This document shows positions 17,801 to 27,342 of a DNA stretch of 64,000 nucleotides, piece by piece; positions within the stretch are counted from its first letter, which is position 1; every line of letters begins with the position of its first letter. The position numbers and the translations under genes are program-made. Source of the stretch: Candidatus Gastranaerophilales bacterium (GTDB lineage Bacteria; Cyanobacteriota; Vampirovibrionia; Gastranaerophilales; Gastranaerophilaceae); the NCBI GenBank assembly GCA_944327225.1, contig CALVGZ010000003.1:62001-126000 (forward strand), written 5' to 3'. The notes under the pieces were generated by a model. The model made no database searches. It was not told where the DNA came from and was given only the letters and a program-made list of their open reading frames with translations.

Positions 17801-18403
17801 ATGGCTAAATATACGGGACCTACAAATAAATTATTCAGAAATTATGGTGTTAAAGACTTGTCTAACCGCAAATTAACAACATCTATGAGACAAACTGCGT
17901 CTGGTCAACACGGTGCTCTCAGAAAAAAAAGTTCTGATTACGCATTACAATTAAAAGCAAAACAAACAATCAGAATGACATATCTTGTTAATGAAAAACA
18001 ATTTGCAAAATACTATGAAAACGCATCAAGAAAAACAGGCGTAACAGGTACTATTATGTTGCAAACTCTTGAATCAAGACTGGATAACGTAATGTATCGT
18101 GCCGGTTTTGCAATTACCAGAAGACAAGCAAGACAAATAGTTAATCACGCACACGTTCTTGTTAACGGTAAAAAAGTTGATATTCCTTCTTATTTATTGA
18201 AAGCAGGCGACGTTGTTACAGTTAGAGAAAATTCAAAAGAATTCATCAAAAATGTTATCGAATCAATCGATTTAGCATTGAATTATGCTTGGATAACAGT
18301 TGATAGAAATGAATTAAAAATCACTTTTGATAGAATTCCACAAAGGGAAGAACTAGACCCCGAATTCAAAGAACAACTCGTTATAGAATACTATTCTAAA
18401 TAA
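17801..18403 (+). CDS. rpsD: 30S ribosomal protein S4
   Basis: A 200-residue primary 16S rRNA-binding protein. It has the C-terminal S4 RNA-binding domain (SRLDNVMYRAGFAITRRQAR, HVLVNGKKVDIPSYLLKAGD). The N-terminus lacks cysteines, so this is the zinc-free form. It sits between rpsK and rpoA, as in many bacterial alpha operons; in many cyanobacteria rpsD is elsewhere. S4 is a known autoregulator of this operon in some bacteria. Confidence 0.98.
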   Translation: MAKYTGPTNKLFRNYGVKDLSNRKLTTSMRQTASGQHGALRKKSSDYALQLKAKQTIRMTYLVNEKQFAKYYENASRKTGVTGTIMLQTLESRLDNVMYRAGFAITRRQARQIVNHAHVLVNGKKVDIPSYLLKAGDVVTVRENSKEFIKNVIESIDLALNYAWITVDRNELKITFDRIPQREELDPEFKEQLVIEYYSK

Positions 18404-18421
18404 TTAGGAGAGAATAAAATT

Positions 18422-19399
18422 ATGGAACTTAAAATCAAAAATATTAACACAACAACTTCATCAGACGGTTCACAATACGGTAAATTTGTTATTGAACCGC
18501 TCGAAAGAGGATATGGTGCAACAATAGGAAACTCTCTAAGAAGAGTATTATTATCAAGTCTTGAAGGTGCAGCAGTGACATCCGTAAGAATTGAAGGTAT
18601 AACTCACGAATATACTTCTATTCCCGGTGTAGTTGAAGATGTTATAGATATAATGCTAAATTTAAAATCAGTTGTAGTTAAAACAGACGCAATCGAACCG
18701 CAGCATCTTAGATTAGATGCAACAAAATCCGGACCTGTATTAGCAGGAGACATAGAACTTCCGGCAGGAGTTAAAATTGTTAACCCCGATTGTGTCATTT
18801 GCACTTTATCAGAAGGTGGCTCAATCCACGCCGATATAACAGTTGAAGTAGGCAAAGGATATGTTACAACTGATGTTTTAAAAGAACAAAAAAACGGACT
18901 TCCAATTGATTTACTTCCAATTGATGCGGTATTTATGCCAATAAAAAGAGTCAGCTACAATGTAGAACCCGCACGTGTTGGTGAATCTCTTGATTTTGAT
19001 AAATTAACTCTTGAAATTTGGTCAAACGGTTCAATTGAAGTTGGTGCAGCTTTATCTAAAGCTTCAAATCTTTTAATCGAACACTTTAGCCAAATTGCAG
19101 GCATCTCCGGAACTCCCGTTCAAATTAAACAAGAAATAATTGAAACACAAGAAGAAAATATTGAACAAGCTCCATCTCTTACTATAGAAGACTTGGAATT
19201 ATCAGTAAGAGCATATAACTGCCTAAAAAGAGCAAGCATAAATTCAATGTCTGAACTACTTAAAAAATCAGAACATGATTTGTTAAACATTAAAAACTTC
19301 GGTAAAAAATCATCAGATGAAGTAATTGAAAAACTTCACCAAATGGGACTGGATTTACAACCAAATCCGGAAGATGCCGATGATCTTGAATTAATATAA
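18422..19399 (+). CDS. rpoA: DNA-directed RNA polymerase subunit alpha
   Basis: A 325-residue scaffold of RNA polymerase. The N-terminal assembly domain carries ERGYGATIGNSLRRVLLSSL. A flexible linker around residues 235-255 leads to the C-terminal UP-element/activator-binding domain (SVRAYNCLKRASINSMSELL, IKNFGKKSSDEVIEKL). Fully normal for the family. Confidence 0.99.
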   Translation: MELKIKNINTTTSSDGSQYGKFVIEPLERGYGATIGNSLRRVLLSSLEGAAVTSVRIEGITHEYTSIPGVVEDVIDIMLNLKSVVVKTDAIEPQHLRLDATKSGPVLAGDIELPAGVKIVNPDCVICTLSEGGSIHADITVEVGKGYVTTDVLKEQKNGLPIDLLPIDAVFMPIKRVSYNVEPARVGESLDFDKLTLEIWSNGSIEVGAALSKASNLLIEHFSQIAGISGTPVQIKQEIIETQEENIEQAPSLTIEDLELSVRAYNCLKRASINSMSELLKKSEHDLLNIKNFGKKSSDEVIEKLHQMGLDLQPNPEDADDLELI

Positions 19400-19424
19400 T
19401 AGTCAAAAGTAAGGAATAAATAAA

Positions 19425-19853
19425 ATGAGACACGGTCGTAAAATTCATAAACTATCTAAGGCAGCTGATCAAAGAAAAGCTTTAATGCGTACGTTGGCTT
19501 CACAGTTGTTCTTAAATGGTGAAATCACAACAACTATGGCCAGAGCAAAAGCTCTAAAACCATACGCCGAATCAATTATCACTTTTGCAAAAAAAGGCGA
19601 CTTAGCTGCTCGTCGTGAAGCAAAAAAGGATATATATGATATCGAAACAGAAAAATTCATTGACACTGAAACAGGCGAATTATTTGATACTTTGCCCGAA
19701 GGCAAAAAATTACCTAAACAATCTGTTTTAAGACAGTTGTTTTCTGTTATCGGTAAAAAATACGCAACTCGTAATGGCGGATATACGAGAATTCTCAGAT
19801 TGACACCCCGCCGTGGCGACAACGCAGAGATGGCTTTAATTCAGTTAGTTTAA
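19425..19853 (+). CDS. rplQ: 50S ribosomal protein L17 with an insertion
   Basis: Lies near the peptide exit tunnel. MRHGRKIHKLSKAADQRKAL and the C-terminal GGYTRILRLTPRRGDNAEMA are standard. At 142 residues it is longer than the usual 115-127. The extra length lies between AARREA and VLRQLFSVIGKKY, at about residues 66-100, an acidic segment containing IDTETGELFDTLPEGKKLP. The stop overlaps the truA start by one base (TAATG). Confidence 0.97.
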   Translation: MRHGRKIHKLSKAADQRKALMRTLASQLFLNGEITTTMARAKALKPYAESIITFAKKGDLAARREAKKDIYDIETEKFIDTETGELFDTLPEGKKLPKQSVLRQLFSVIGKKYATRNGGYTRILRLTPRRGDNAEMALIQLV

Positions 19854-20668
19854 TGTCGTCTCAAGTTCGTTACTTAATAAACTTCGAATTTCTTGGAAAT
19901 GATTTTTTCGGAAGCCAAAAACAACCCGACAAAAGAACTGTCCAAGGGGAAATCGAAAAAGCACTTTGTACATTGACAAAAAATAAAATAAACGTTTTCT
20001 TTTCAGGAAGAACAGATGCAAAGGTTTCTGCAAAATGTCAAACCGCACATTTTGACAGCCATAAAATAGAAAATCCTAAAAAATTTCTCTATTCCCTAAA
20101 CTGTATTCTTCCACATGATGTAAAAATTTTTGAGTTAAAAAAAACTAACCCAACTTTCCATGCTCAAAAATCCGCACAATATAAGCATTACAGGTACACA
20201 ATCTTAAATGACCATGTTGCTTCGGTCTTTTCGGATAACTATTTGTTTTACCCTTATGTAAAAATTAATGTTGAAAAAGTAAATAAAGCTCTTTCATATT
20301 TAATCGGACATCATGACTTCTCGGCATTTAAATCAATATCGGATAATCCTTATAATGATTGCACGATATACTATGCACAAGCCACAAGAGCTAAAAAAGG
20401 AAAGCATAATTTTATTTTAGTTGATATTATAGGAAATAGATTTCTCTATAATATGGTAAGAACGATAATCGGCGAAATTTTATATATTACAAGAAATAAT
20501 CTTGAACCGGAAATAATGTATAAAATTTTAAATTCAAAGGACAGATCAAAAGCAGCAAATGTAGTTGATGCCAAAGGTCTTTGTCTCGAATACGTCGGAT
20601 ACGACAATGTAGAAAGTTACATTAAAAATCAATTCTCAAAAAGGAAGGTAAATAATGAAAACATTTAG
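19853..20668 (+). CDS. truA: tRNA pseudouridine(38-40) synthase
   Basis: Isomerises uridines 38-40 in the anticodon arm. The catalytic Asp lies in [20 protein letters not shown]. The HHDFSAFKS and [14 protein letters not shown] segments confirm TruA. At 271 residues it is typical. It overlaps rplQ by 1 nt and rplM by 14 nt, so it is tightly coupled within the ribosomal operon. The truA-rplM-rpsI order is widespread, including in cyanobacteria. Confidence 0.97.
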   Translation: MSSQVRYLINFEFLGNDFFGSQKQPDKRTVQGEIEKALCTLTKNKINVFFSGRTDAKVSAKCQTAHFDSHKIENPKKFLYSLNCILPHDVKIFELKKTNPTFHAQKSAQYKHYRYTILNDHVASVFSDNYLFYPYVKINVEKVNKALSYLIGHHDFSAFKSISDNPYNDCTIYYAQATRAKKGKHNFILVDIIGNRFLYNMVRTIIGEILYITRNNLEPEIMYKILNSKDRSKAANVVDAKGLCLEYVGYDNVESYIKNQFSKRKVNNENI

Positions 20669-21095
20669 TGCAAAACCACTGGAAATAACACGAAAATGGT
20701 ATGTTATTGATGCAGATGGTGCAACTCTCGGAAGAGTGGCTGTTGTAGCTGCTAATATATTAAGAGGAAAAAATAAACCTCAATATACTCCAAATGTTGA
20801 CACCGGCGATTTTGTCATCATTATAAATGCCGATAAAATTACTGTTTCCGGTAAAAAAGAAACAGATAAGTTATACAGAAGCCATTCAGGATATCCGGGA
20901 GGCTTCAAAGAAATCAGCTTTAAAGCTATGATGGAAAAAACACCAACACGTGCTATCGAAAAAGCGGTTAAAGGTATGCTTCCTCATAACACCTTGGGCA
21001 ATGAACAGTTCCAAAAATTGAAAGTATACGCAGGTTCACAGCATCCTCATGCTGCTCAAAAACCTGAAGTGTACGAATTAAAAGGAGATAAATAA
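20655..21095 (+). CDS. rplM: 50S ribosomal protein L13
   Basis: A 146-residue early-assembly protein of the large subunit. [40 protein letters not shown] and [12 protein letters not shown] are diagnostic. Its stop and the rpsI start share bases (TAATG). Confidence 0.98.
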   Translation: MKTFSAKPLEITRKWYVIDADGATLGRVAVVAANILRGKNKPQYTPNVDTGDFVIIINADKITVSGKKETDKLYRSHSGYPGGFKEISFKAMMEKTPTRAIEKAVKGMLPHNTLGNEQFQKLKVYAGSQHPHAAQKPEVYELKGDK

Positions 21096-21505
21096 TGGCT
21101 GCTAAAAATACAGATAAAAATGAAGTTATAAAAACCGGTAGAAGAAAATGCTCAATTGCTGTTGCAAAAGTAGTTTCAGGTAAAGGCAGAATTTTTATTA
21201 ACGGAAAAACCCTCAAAGGTTACTTCGGAAACAGACCTTCACTTGAAATGACGATATATAGTCCACTGGTTTTAACCGAAAACCAAGATAAATATGATGT
21301 AAGGGTTAAAGCAATAGGCGGGGGTGTAAGTGCTCAAGCTGATGCCATAAAATTAGCAATTTCGAGAGCATTAGTTGAAATAAATGAAGAATATAAAGCA
21401 ACGCTGAAACAAGAAGGAATGCTAACTCGTGATTCACGCATCAAAGAACGTAAAAAATACGGTCGCAAACGTGCAAGAAAAAGATTCCAATTCTCAAAAA
21501 GATAA
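21095..21505 (+). CDS. rpsI: 30S ribosomal protein S9
   Basis: A 136-residue protein whose C-terminal tail reaches the P site. TGRRKCSIAVAKVVSGKGRI and the C-terminal KKYGRKRARKRFQFSKR are typical. Last gene of the operon; a strong terminator follows. Confidence 0.98.
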   Translation: MAAKNTDKNEVIKTGRRKCSIAVAKVVSGKGRIFINGKTLKGYFGNRPSLEMTIYSPLVLTENQDKYDVRVKAIGGGVSAQADAIKLAISRALVEINEEYKATLKQEGMLTRDSRIKERKKYGRKRARKRFQFSKR

Positions 21506-21513
21506 AATTATAC

Positions 21514-21540
21514 AAAGCCGCCTCAATGGGCGGTTTTTTT
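21514..21540 (+). terminator. Terminator of the ribosomal operon
   Basis: GCCGCC, a short loop, GGGCGG, then T7. Confidence 0.93.
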
Positions 21541-21622
21541 ATTAATAAAATCCTACAAATAATCCATGACTAAAAAAAAATTAAATGCAATAATAAAACT
21601 TAGCTTAGGGAGTATTATATAA

Positions 21623-22159
21623 ATGTTTGAAACCAATAACACAAGTATAATATGTATTGACATTCAAGAAAAACTCATAAATATGCTGGAAAATGGAGAA
21701 ATAATTAAAAACAACTCCATAAAGATTATGCAAGCAGCAAAAATTTTAAATATGGATACAATCATAACTGAACAATATCCAAAAGGACTGGGAAGTACAA
21801 TTAACGAAATATTATCCGTTAAAAATTTTACAAAAATAGAAAAAACAACATTCAGTGCATATCAAACAGATGAATTTAAAAACGAGTTTAAAAAATTAAA
21901 AAATAAAAATATTTTAATTTTTGGTATTGAGACACATATCTGCGTTTTACAAACAGTAATAGACTTATTAAATGAAAATTACAATGTATATATCATAGAG
22001 GATTGTTCATCATCAAGAAACCAAAACAATCATAAAACAGCACTTGCTCTTGCTAAACAAAAGGGAGCATACGTAATAACACTTGAAATTGCATTATTTA
22101 ATTTACTAAAAAGTTCGAAACATCAAAATTTTAAAGAAATTCAATCATTAATTAAATAA
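21623..22159 (+). CDS. Isochorismatase-like cysteine hydrolase
   Basis: A cytoplasmic 178-residue alpha/beta hydrolase of the isochorismatase superfamily. The catalytic triad D13 (ICIDIQEKL), K74 (IEKTTFSAY) and C107 (GIETHICVLQT) is intact, so it is probably active. Family members hydrolyse amides, isochorismate or nicotinamide; the sequence resembles the YcaC/generic hydrolase group. The substrate is unknown. It has its own transcription unit between two terminators. Confidence 0.88.
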   Translation: MFETNNTSIICIDIQEKLINMLENGEIIKNNSIKIMQAAKILNMDTIITEQYPKGLGSTINEILSVKNFTKIEKTTFSAYQTDEFKNEFKKLKNKNILIFGIETHICVLQTVIDLLNENYNVYIIEDCSSSRNQNNHKTALALAKQKGAYVITLEIALFNLLKSSKHQNFKEIQSLIK

Positions 22160-22174
22160 ATGCTACTGTTCATG

Positions 22175-22201
22175 CCTTGATTACTATTAATCAAGGTTTT
22201 A
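22175..22201 (+). terminator. Rho-independent terminator
   Basis: CCTTGATTA, a CTAT loop, TAATCAAGG, then TTTT. Confidence 0.85.
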
Positions 22202-22224
22202 CTTAAAGTTTAAGAAAGGTAAAA

Positions 22225-22557
22225 ATGATAAATTCAATAGGCTTCTCAATGTCACAAATGCTTGCTCTTGAAAGCAATGTTTCAATAAACTCAACATCAA
22301 ATTTTAATGCACAAGAAGCCTATGAAAATACCTTCGAAGATATAATCATTGAAAAAGCCGCAGAAAACAAAAAAAATGATTCGATTAATCAAAATCAGCC
22401 CTTTACCGCACATAATTTAAAAATTAAAAACTCTATTCAATTTGATGAGTTATCAAATGAAAATGAAAAAAACAAAAATAACTCACCACATAACGGATTT
22501 GAAAAAATAAATTTCAAAAATGCAATGAACAAATATATGCTTGAAAGCATTAAATAA
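22225..22557 (+). CDS. Hypothetical Asn-rich protein
   Basis: Not recognised. The 110-residue product is hydrophilic, rich in Asn, Lys and Glu, and predicted mostly disordered. There is no signal peptide. The N-terminus MINSIGFSMSQMLALESNVS is the only ordered-looking part. AGAAAGG precedes the ATG. The stop is 1 nt from the convergent ridA stop. Likely lineage-specific. Confidence 0.55.
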   Translation: MINSIGFSMSQMLALESNVSINSTSNFNAQEAYENTFEDIIIEKAAENKKNDSINQNQPFTAHNLKIKNSIQFDELSNENEKNKNNSPHNGFEKINFKNAMNKYMLESIK

Positions 22558-22558
22558 T

Positions 22559-22927
22559 TTACTTAATTGCAACTACTTCAATTTCAACTCTTGCATTCTT
22601 CGGAAGTCTCGCTTCTACACAAGAACGAGCAGGATTTGATATGAAAAATTTTGCATATACCTCGTTAAATTCTTGAAAATCTTTCATATCGGCCAGAAAA
22701 CAAGTGGTTTTTATTACATTTTCAAAACCAACACCACTTGCAGACAACACTGCTTCAATATTTTTCACGACCTGCATTGTTTCTTCTTTTATTGAGCCTG
22801 ATATTAACTCATTAGTTGCAGGATTAATAGCGATTTGACCGGAACAAAAAATCAAGTTATTACTTGACACAGCTTGTGAATAAGGACCGACCGGATTTGG
22901 TGCATTTTTTGTATAAATAATTTCCAC
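22559..22927 (-). CDS. ridA: RidA/YjgF-type enamine/imine deaminase
   Basis: Hydrolyses the reactive 2-aminoacrylate or 2-aminocrotonate released by PLP dehydratases. The 122-residue chain has the family signature NPARSCVEARLPKNARVEIE with the active-site Arg, and the N-terminal PNPVGPYSQAV. It lies 12 nt downstream of the threonine dehydratase gene whose product it detoxifies, a strong functional pairing. Confidence 0.95.
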   Translation of the reverse strand: MEIIYTKNAPNPVGPYSQAVSSNNLIFCSGQIAINPATNELISGSIKEETMQVVKNIEAVLSASGVGFENVIKTTCFLADMKDFQEFNEVYAKFFISNPARSCVEARLPKNARVEIEVVAIK

Positions 22928-22939
22928 TAAAATTCTCCT

Positions 22940-24157
22940 TTACTGTACTGTCGATAAAATAGTATAACCTGCTTCAACTAATGCTCTTTTAATTTGATCA
23001 AAATGTTCAAAATTTCTTGTTTCCATTGAAATTTTTAAATAGCAGTCATTAATATCTGTCCCTTCTCCGCCTTGATTATGACGAACACGAATAACATTAG
23101 CACCATATTGAGCTATTATTGAACTAACTTCTTTTAATTGACCCGGCTTATCCAAAAGCTCAACTGTCAAATTTGAAATCCTGCCTGTTTTTAAAAGAGC
23201 TCTGTTTATAACACGTGATAAAATATTAACGTCTATATTTCCACCTGACACAACACAAACAATATTTTTATTCTTTAAGGGAATTCTATCAAACATAACT
23301 GCAGCAACCGGCAACGCACCCGAACCTTCTGTTACGATTTTTTCTTTTTCCATTAACAAAAGCACAGCACTTGCGATTTCGTCATCCGATACGGTTATAA
23401 TTTCATCAACATAATCCTCACAAAACTCAAAAGTTAAATCACCGGGAAGTTTAACGGCTGTACCGTCAGCAAAAGTATTGACATGTTTTAATTCAATTCT
23501 TTTATGTTCTTTTATGGAAACATACATGGAATCGGCTTTTTGAGCCTGTACTCCAATAACTTTGCAATCAGGTTTTATTTGTTTAATAGTTGCAGCAACA
23601 CCCGAAATAAGACCGCCACCGCCAATTGGAACAATTATCGCATCAACATCCGCCAATTGTTCGTATATTTCAAGAGCTATAGTACCTTGACCCGCTATTA
23701 CATCAATATCATCAAACGGATGAATAAAGATGCCTTGAGTTTCTTTTTGAAATTTCACAGCCTCTTGATACGCATCGTCATAAACTCCATCAATTAACCT
23801 AATTTCTGCTCCATAAGCTCTTGTTGCCTCAACCTTAGATAAAGGTGCCGTTGCAGGAATAAAAATTGTCGCTTTAATATTATTCTCACGAGCAGCAAGA
23901 GCAACACCTTGTGCATGGTTTCCTGCAGAACAAGCTATAATTCCACGTTCCTTTTGTTCATCAGACAATTTTGAAATTTTGTAATATGCACCACGAAGCT
24001 TAAAAGACCCTGTAAGCTGCAAATTTTCAGACTTTAAAAAAATATTATTTTCTTTACTTAAATAGCGAGAATGGATAAGGGCTGTTTTACGAGCGATTTT
24101 ATCCAAAACATTTTTTGCGTCATATACTTTTTCTAACGGTAATAAAATCAATTTCAT
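22940..24157 (-). CDS. ilvA: Threonine ammonia-lyase with one ACT domain
   Basis: A PLP enzyme converting threonine to 2-oxobutyrate, the entry to isoleucine synthesis. The PLP lysine is K53 in LTGSFKLRGAYYK. The Gly-rich phosphate loop is PIGGGGLISG. Residues about 330-405 form a single ACT domain (LTVELLDKPGQLKEVSSIIA), so it matches the 400-residue class regulated by one ACT domain, not the 500-residue two-ACT enzyme. It is in a minus-strand run with rlmH, a nucleoside phosphorylase and ridA. Confidence 0.94.
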   Translation of the reverse strand: MKLILLPLEKVYDAKNVLDKIARKTALIHSRYLSKENNIFLKSENLQLTGSFKLRGAYYKISKLSDEQKERGIIACSAGNHAQGVALAARENNIKATIFIPATAPLSKVEATRAYGAEIRLIDGVYDDAYQEAVKFQKETQGIFIHPFDDIDVIAGQGTIALEIYEQLADVDAIIVPIGGGGLISGVAATIKQIKPDCKVIGVQAQKADSMYVSIKEHKRIELKHVNTFADGTAVKLPGDLTFEFCEDYVDEIITVSDDEIASAVLLLMEKEKIVTEGSGALPVAAVMFDRIPLKNKNIVCVVSGGNIDVNILSRVINRALLKTGRISNLTVELLDKPGQLKEVSSIIAQYGANVIRVRHNQGGEGTDINDCYLKISMETRNFEHFDQIKRALVEAGYTILSTVQ

Positions 24158-24173
24158 CCCCTTTTTTATTATT

Positions 24174-25472
24174 CTAAAAGATTAACACCGGTTTATCAAC
24201 CTTTATTTTTGTAATTTTGAATGAATTTCTCGCAATTGCTACAGCATCATCTAATTTATTTTTATCAACATCATTAAAATATAATTCCATAACAGTCTCA
24301 CCTTGATTTACAGCATCCGAAATCTTCTTTTTTAAAATTGCACCTGCACCATAATCTATTTTATCGGATTTCTTATCACGGCCTGCTCCAAGAAGTTTTG
24401 CACAATGAGCAACATCGAAAGCATCCAATTTTGAAATATAACCACCTTCAAGAGCTTTTACTTCAATTTTATTTTTACCTATTTCAAATAAAGAATAATC
24501 CCTTATAACATCGGGGTTTCCACCTTGAGCTGTGATAATTTCTTTAAATTTATTTAAAGCACTTCCATCTTTTATAACGGTATCCATCATTTTTTTTGCA
24601 TCTGTCATATCATACGCAAACCCGCAATTTTTAAGAGTTTTACAAAGTAAAGCAAGAGTTACTTCATATAAATCATCGCCATAAAAACCTTTCAAAAATT
24701 CAATTGACTCTATAACCTCAAGGCTATTTCCAATATTATAACCCAAGGGCTGTTCCATAGAACTTATTACAACATCTATTTTTCTATTCAACAGCTTACC
24801 TGTTTTTATCATTAATTCGGCAAGTTCCAATGCTTCTTCTTTTGTCTTTATAAAAGCACCTGAACCAAATTTAACATCCAAAACTATTGAAGTTGCACCG
24901 GATGCAATTTTCTTTGATACAACAGAAGCACAAATTAAAGACTTATTATCGACAGTTGCTGTAACATCACGCAAAACATAAATTTTACCATCCGCAGGAG
25001 TTAAGTTTGGACTTTGAGAAGAAATAGCAACGTGGACATTTTTAATTTGATTAAAAAACTCATCTTTTGAAAGTTCACATCTAAAATTAGGAATAGACTC
25101 AAGTTTATCAATGGTTCCACCAGTAAAACCCAAACCTCTGCCCGATAATTTGGCAGTATAAATTCCAAGACTTGCAAGTATTGGTGCTAACACAAGGGTA
25201 ACTTTATCTCCAACACCACCCGTTGAGTGTTTATCTGCGACATGAAGCGCAATTTCCGAAAAATCCAAAACTTCGCCAGAATCTACAAAACTTTTTGTTA
25301 AATAAGCAGTTTCGGCGTCGGTTAATCCTTTAAAACAAACTGCCATGAGCCAAGCAGACATCTGATAATCCTCAACTAGACCATTCATATATCCGTTAAT
25401 TAAAAAATTAATTTCCTCTTGAGTATGCTCACCGCCATTTTTTTTCTTTTCGATTAAATCAACTGCTCTCAT
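24174..25472 (-). CDS. Pyrimidine-nucleoside / thymidine phosphorylase
   Basis: Phosphorolyses thymidine or uridine to base and (deoxy)ribose-1-phosphate for salvage. The signature SGRGLGFTGGTIDKLESIPN, the KHSTGGVGDKVTLVLAPI phosphate site and SGATSIVLDVKFGSGAF are present. The 432-residue length fits both DeoA and Pdp; the sequence cannot separate them. It is 9 nt from rlmH and 16 nt from ilvA, so probably one transcript. Confidence 0.93.
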   Translation of the reverse strand: MRAVDLIEKKKNGGEHTQEEINFLINGYMNGLVEDYQMSAWLMAVCFKGLTDAETAYLTKSFVDSGEVLDFSEIALHVADKHSTGGVGDKVTLVLAPILASLGIYTAKLSGRGLGFTGGTIDKLESIPNFRCELSKDEFFNQIKNVHVAISSQSPNLTPADGKIYVLRDVTATVDNKSLICASVVSKKIASGATSIVLDVKFGSGAFIKTKEEALELAELMIKTGKLLNRKIDVVISSMEQPLGYNIGNSLEVIESIEFLKGFYGDDLYEVTLALLCKTLKNCGFAYDMTDAKKMMDTVIKDGSALNKFKEIITAQGGNPDVIRDYSLFEIGKNKIEVKALEGGYISKLDAFDVAHCAKLLGAGRDKKSDKIDYGAGAILKKKISDAVNQGETVMELYFNDVDKNKLDDAVAIARNSFKITKIKVDKPVLIF

Positions 25473-25481
25473 TTTATTCCC

Positions 25482-25898
25482 TCACTTGTGATATGGTTCA
25501 TTATTTAAAATTTTAAATGCTCTATATACTTGTTCAATTAAAATTAAAACTGCTTCCTGATGTAAAAAAGTCATTTTAGACATCGAAAGCTTATAATTTG
25601 ATTTGCTTTTTATGCTATCATTTAAACCCCCAGCTCCACCAATTAAAAACAAAATTTCATTATAATATCCGTCGCTTTCAATTTCTCTTATTTTTTGTGC
25701 AAAAGCCGGACTGGAAAGCTCTTTGCCATCTATATCCATTGAAATCAAAAAAGAATTAGACTTATTTTTTATATAATCTTCAATACTTTGAACTTCAACA
25801 ACTTCAACACGTCCTAAAAGGCGCTTTTGATATTCAAAAACGCCTTCTCTATAAAAAGTTTCCTTCAGCTTGCCTTCCAGTATTATTTTAATATTCAA
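25482..25898 (-). CDS. rlmH: 23S rRNA pseudouridine-1915 N3-methyltransferase
   Basis: A SPOUT methyltransferase acting on helix 69 of 23S rRNA in the 70S ribosome. The FLIGGAGGLN loop and the C-terminal EQVYRAFKILNNEPYHK are diagnostic. The 138-residue length fits the family (about 155) slightly on the short side. The AdoMet-binding knot is intact. Confidence 0.94.
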   Translation of the reverse strand: MNIKIILEGKLKETFYREGVFEYQKRLLGRVEVVEVQSIEDYIKNKSNSFLISMDIDGKELSSPAFAQKIREIESDGYYNEILFLIGGAGGLNDSIKSKSNYKLSMSKMTFLHQEAVLILIEQVYRAFKILNNEPYHK

Positions 25899-25904
25899 TA
25901 CAAA

Positions 25905-27224
25905 CTATGCCTTATTTTCGACTGTCTGACCACATAATAACTCATAATTTAATTCATTTTCGTTATCAGCAATAATAGCTGCTACAACAGCATCAGATGT
26001 GACATTACAAATAGTTCTTAACATATCAACAAATCTTTCTATTGTAAACAATAGTGAAAATCCGACTACCAACTGTTGAGGAGTTAATCCGATACCATTT
26101 AAAACAAGTGCTATTGTGATTAATCCGGCACCGGGAATTCCCGCCGAAGTCGATGAAGCAATTATAGCTAAAAACGCAATTTCAAATACCAATAAGGGGG
26201 ATAAATCAATGCCATACATTTGAGCCAAAAATATAACAGCAATAGTTTGTACAATTGCCGTTCCATCCATATTTAAAGTAGCACCTAACGGAAGAACAAA
26301 AGAGCAAACCCTATTTGAAATTCCTCTTTTTTCACAACAAGTAATAGTTAACGGCAAAGTTGCAGAAGAACTAGCCGTACCAAAAGCAACCATTATAGCT
26401 TCAGATATTGCTGCATATAACTTTCCAACAGGAACTTTTGAAAAAACTTTTAACATTAATGGATAAACTATAAAGAACTGAATGCCTAATGCTAAAACAA
26501 TCGCAATTGCATATTTTGAAATATCATTAAATACTGAAACCCCAAAACTTGCAACCGATGTTGCAGTTAATGCGAATATACCGGGAGCAGCAAGATACAT
26601 AATCCAATCAGTAACTTTCATTGTAGCGGCAAATACACTTTCAAACAATGCAACTAACGGCCTTGAAATTTCTCCTGCTCTTGTAAGTGCAATGGAAAAT
26701 ATAGTAACAAAAACAATTATAGGAATCATTTTTCCATTTGATAAAGCTTCAAAAGGATTTTTCGGAATTAAATCCAAAAATATTTGAACTAAATTTTCTT
26801 TTTGATATTGAATAGCTTCAGCAACACTTCCTTGAATATTTTGAATTACATCGGGATTAATAAGACTCTGAGCATTTAATCCGGGATGAAGTGCTAACGC
26901 TATAAACGAAGCAATACAGACAGCAACTACGGTTATAATACCATAATATAAAAGCATCTTAGTTCCCAATTTTGCAAGCTGCTTAGAATCCCCAATATTA
27001 GAAATACCTATGATTATTGCACTAATGACCAAAGGTAATACTACCATTTGAATTACATATATAAAGCCTGTTGCTATAAAATTTAATATACCATATACCC
27101 TGGGATAACTTTCTTGCGGAAAAAGAAAACCAACCAATATACCTAAAAGTAAACCAATAAATATATGTCCGTTTCTTTTAATTCCTAATAAAAGTGCAAT
27201 TATCACTTGCATATGTAAACCCAT
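25905..27224 (-). CDS. Dicarboxylate/amino acid:cation symporter (DAACS family)
   Basis: A sodium- or proton-coupled transporter of glutamate, aspartate or dicarboxylates in the inner membrane. It has about eight helices, the HP1 Ser-rich hairpin (GTASSSATLPLT), the TM7 NMDGTA motif and HP2 (GIPGAGL). I start at the ATG at 27224, because GAGGAAA is 7 nt upstream; the frame from 27230 would need TTG. It is the first gene of the minus-strand run ending with ridA. Confidence 0.93.
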   Translation of the reverse strand: MGLHMQVIIALLLGIKRNGHIFIGLLLGILVGFLFPQESYPRVYGILNFIATGFIYVIQMVVLPLVISAIIIGISNIGDSKQLAKLGTKMLLYYGIITVVAVCIASFIALALHPGLNAQSLINPDVIQNIQGSVAEAIQYQKENLVQIFLDLIPKNPFEALSNGKMIPIIVFVTIFSIALTRAGEISRPLVALFESVFAATMKVTDWIMYLAAPGIFALTATSVASFGVSVFNDISKYAIAIVLALGIQFFIVYPLMLKVFSKVPVGKLYAAISEAIMVAFGTASSSATLPLTITCCEKRGISNRVCSFVLPLGATLNMDGTAIVQTIAVIFLAQMYGIDLSPLLVFEIAFLAIIASSTSAGIPGAGLITIALVLNGIGLTPQQLVVGFSLLFTIERFVDMLRTICNVTSDAVVAAIIADNENELNYELLCGQTVENKA

Positions 27225-27342
27225 GGGCAAATTTCCTCATAATACTATTTTGAACTATTTTACAACTTTTTCGACTAAATTGCAAAAAAATTCAAACGAT
27301 AAATTGATTTAATGAAAAATCAAATATGCCATATTTCTGTGT

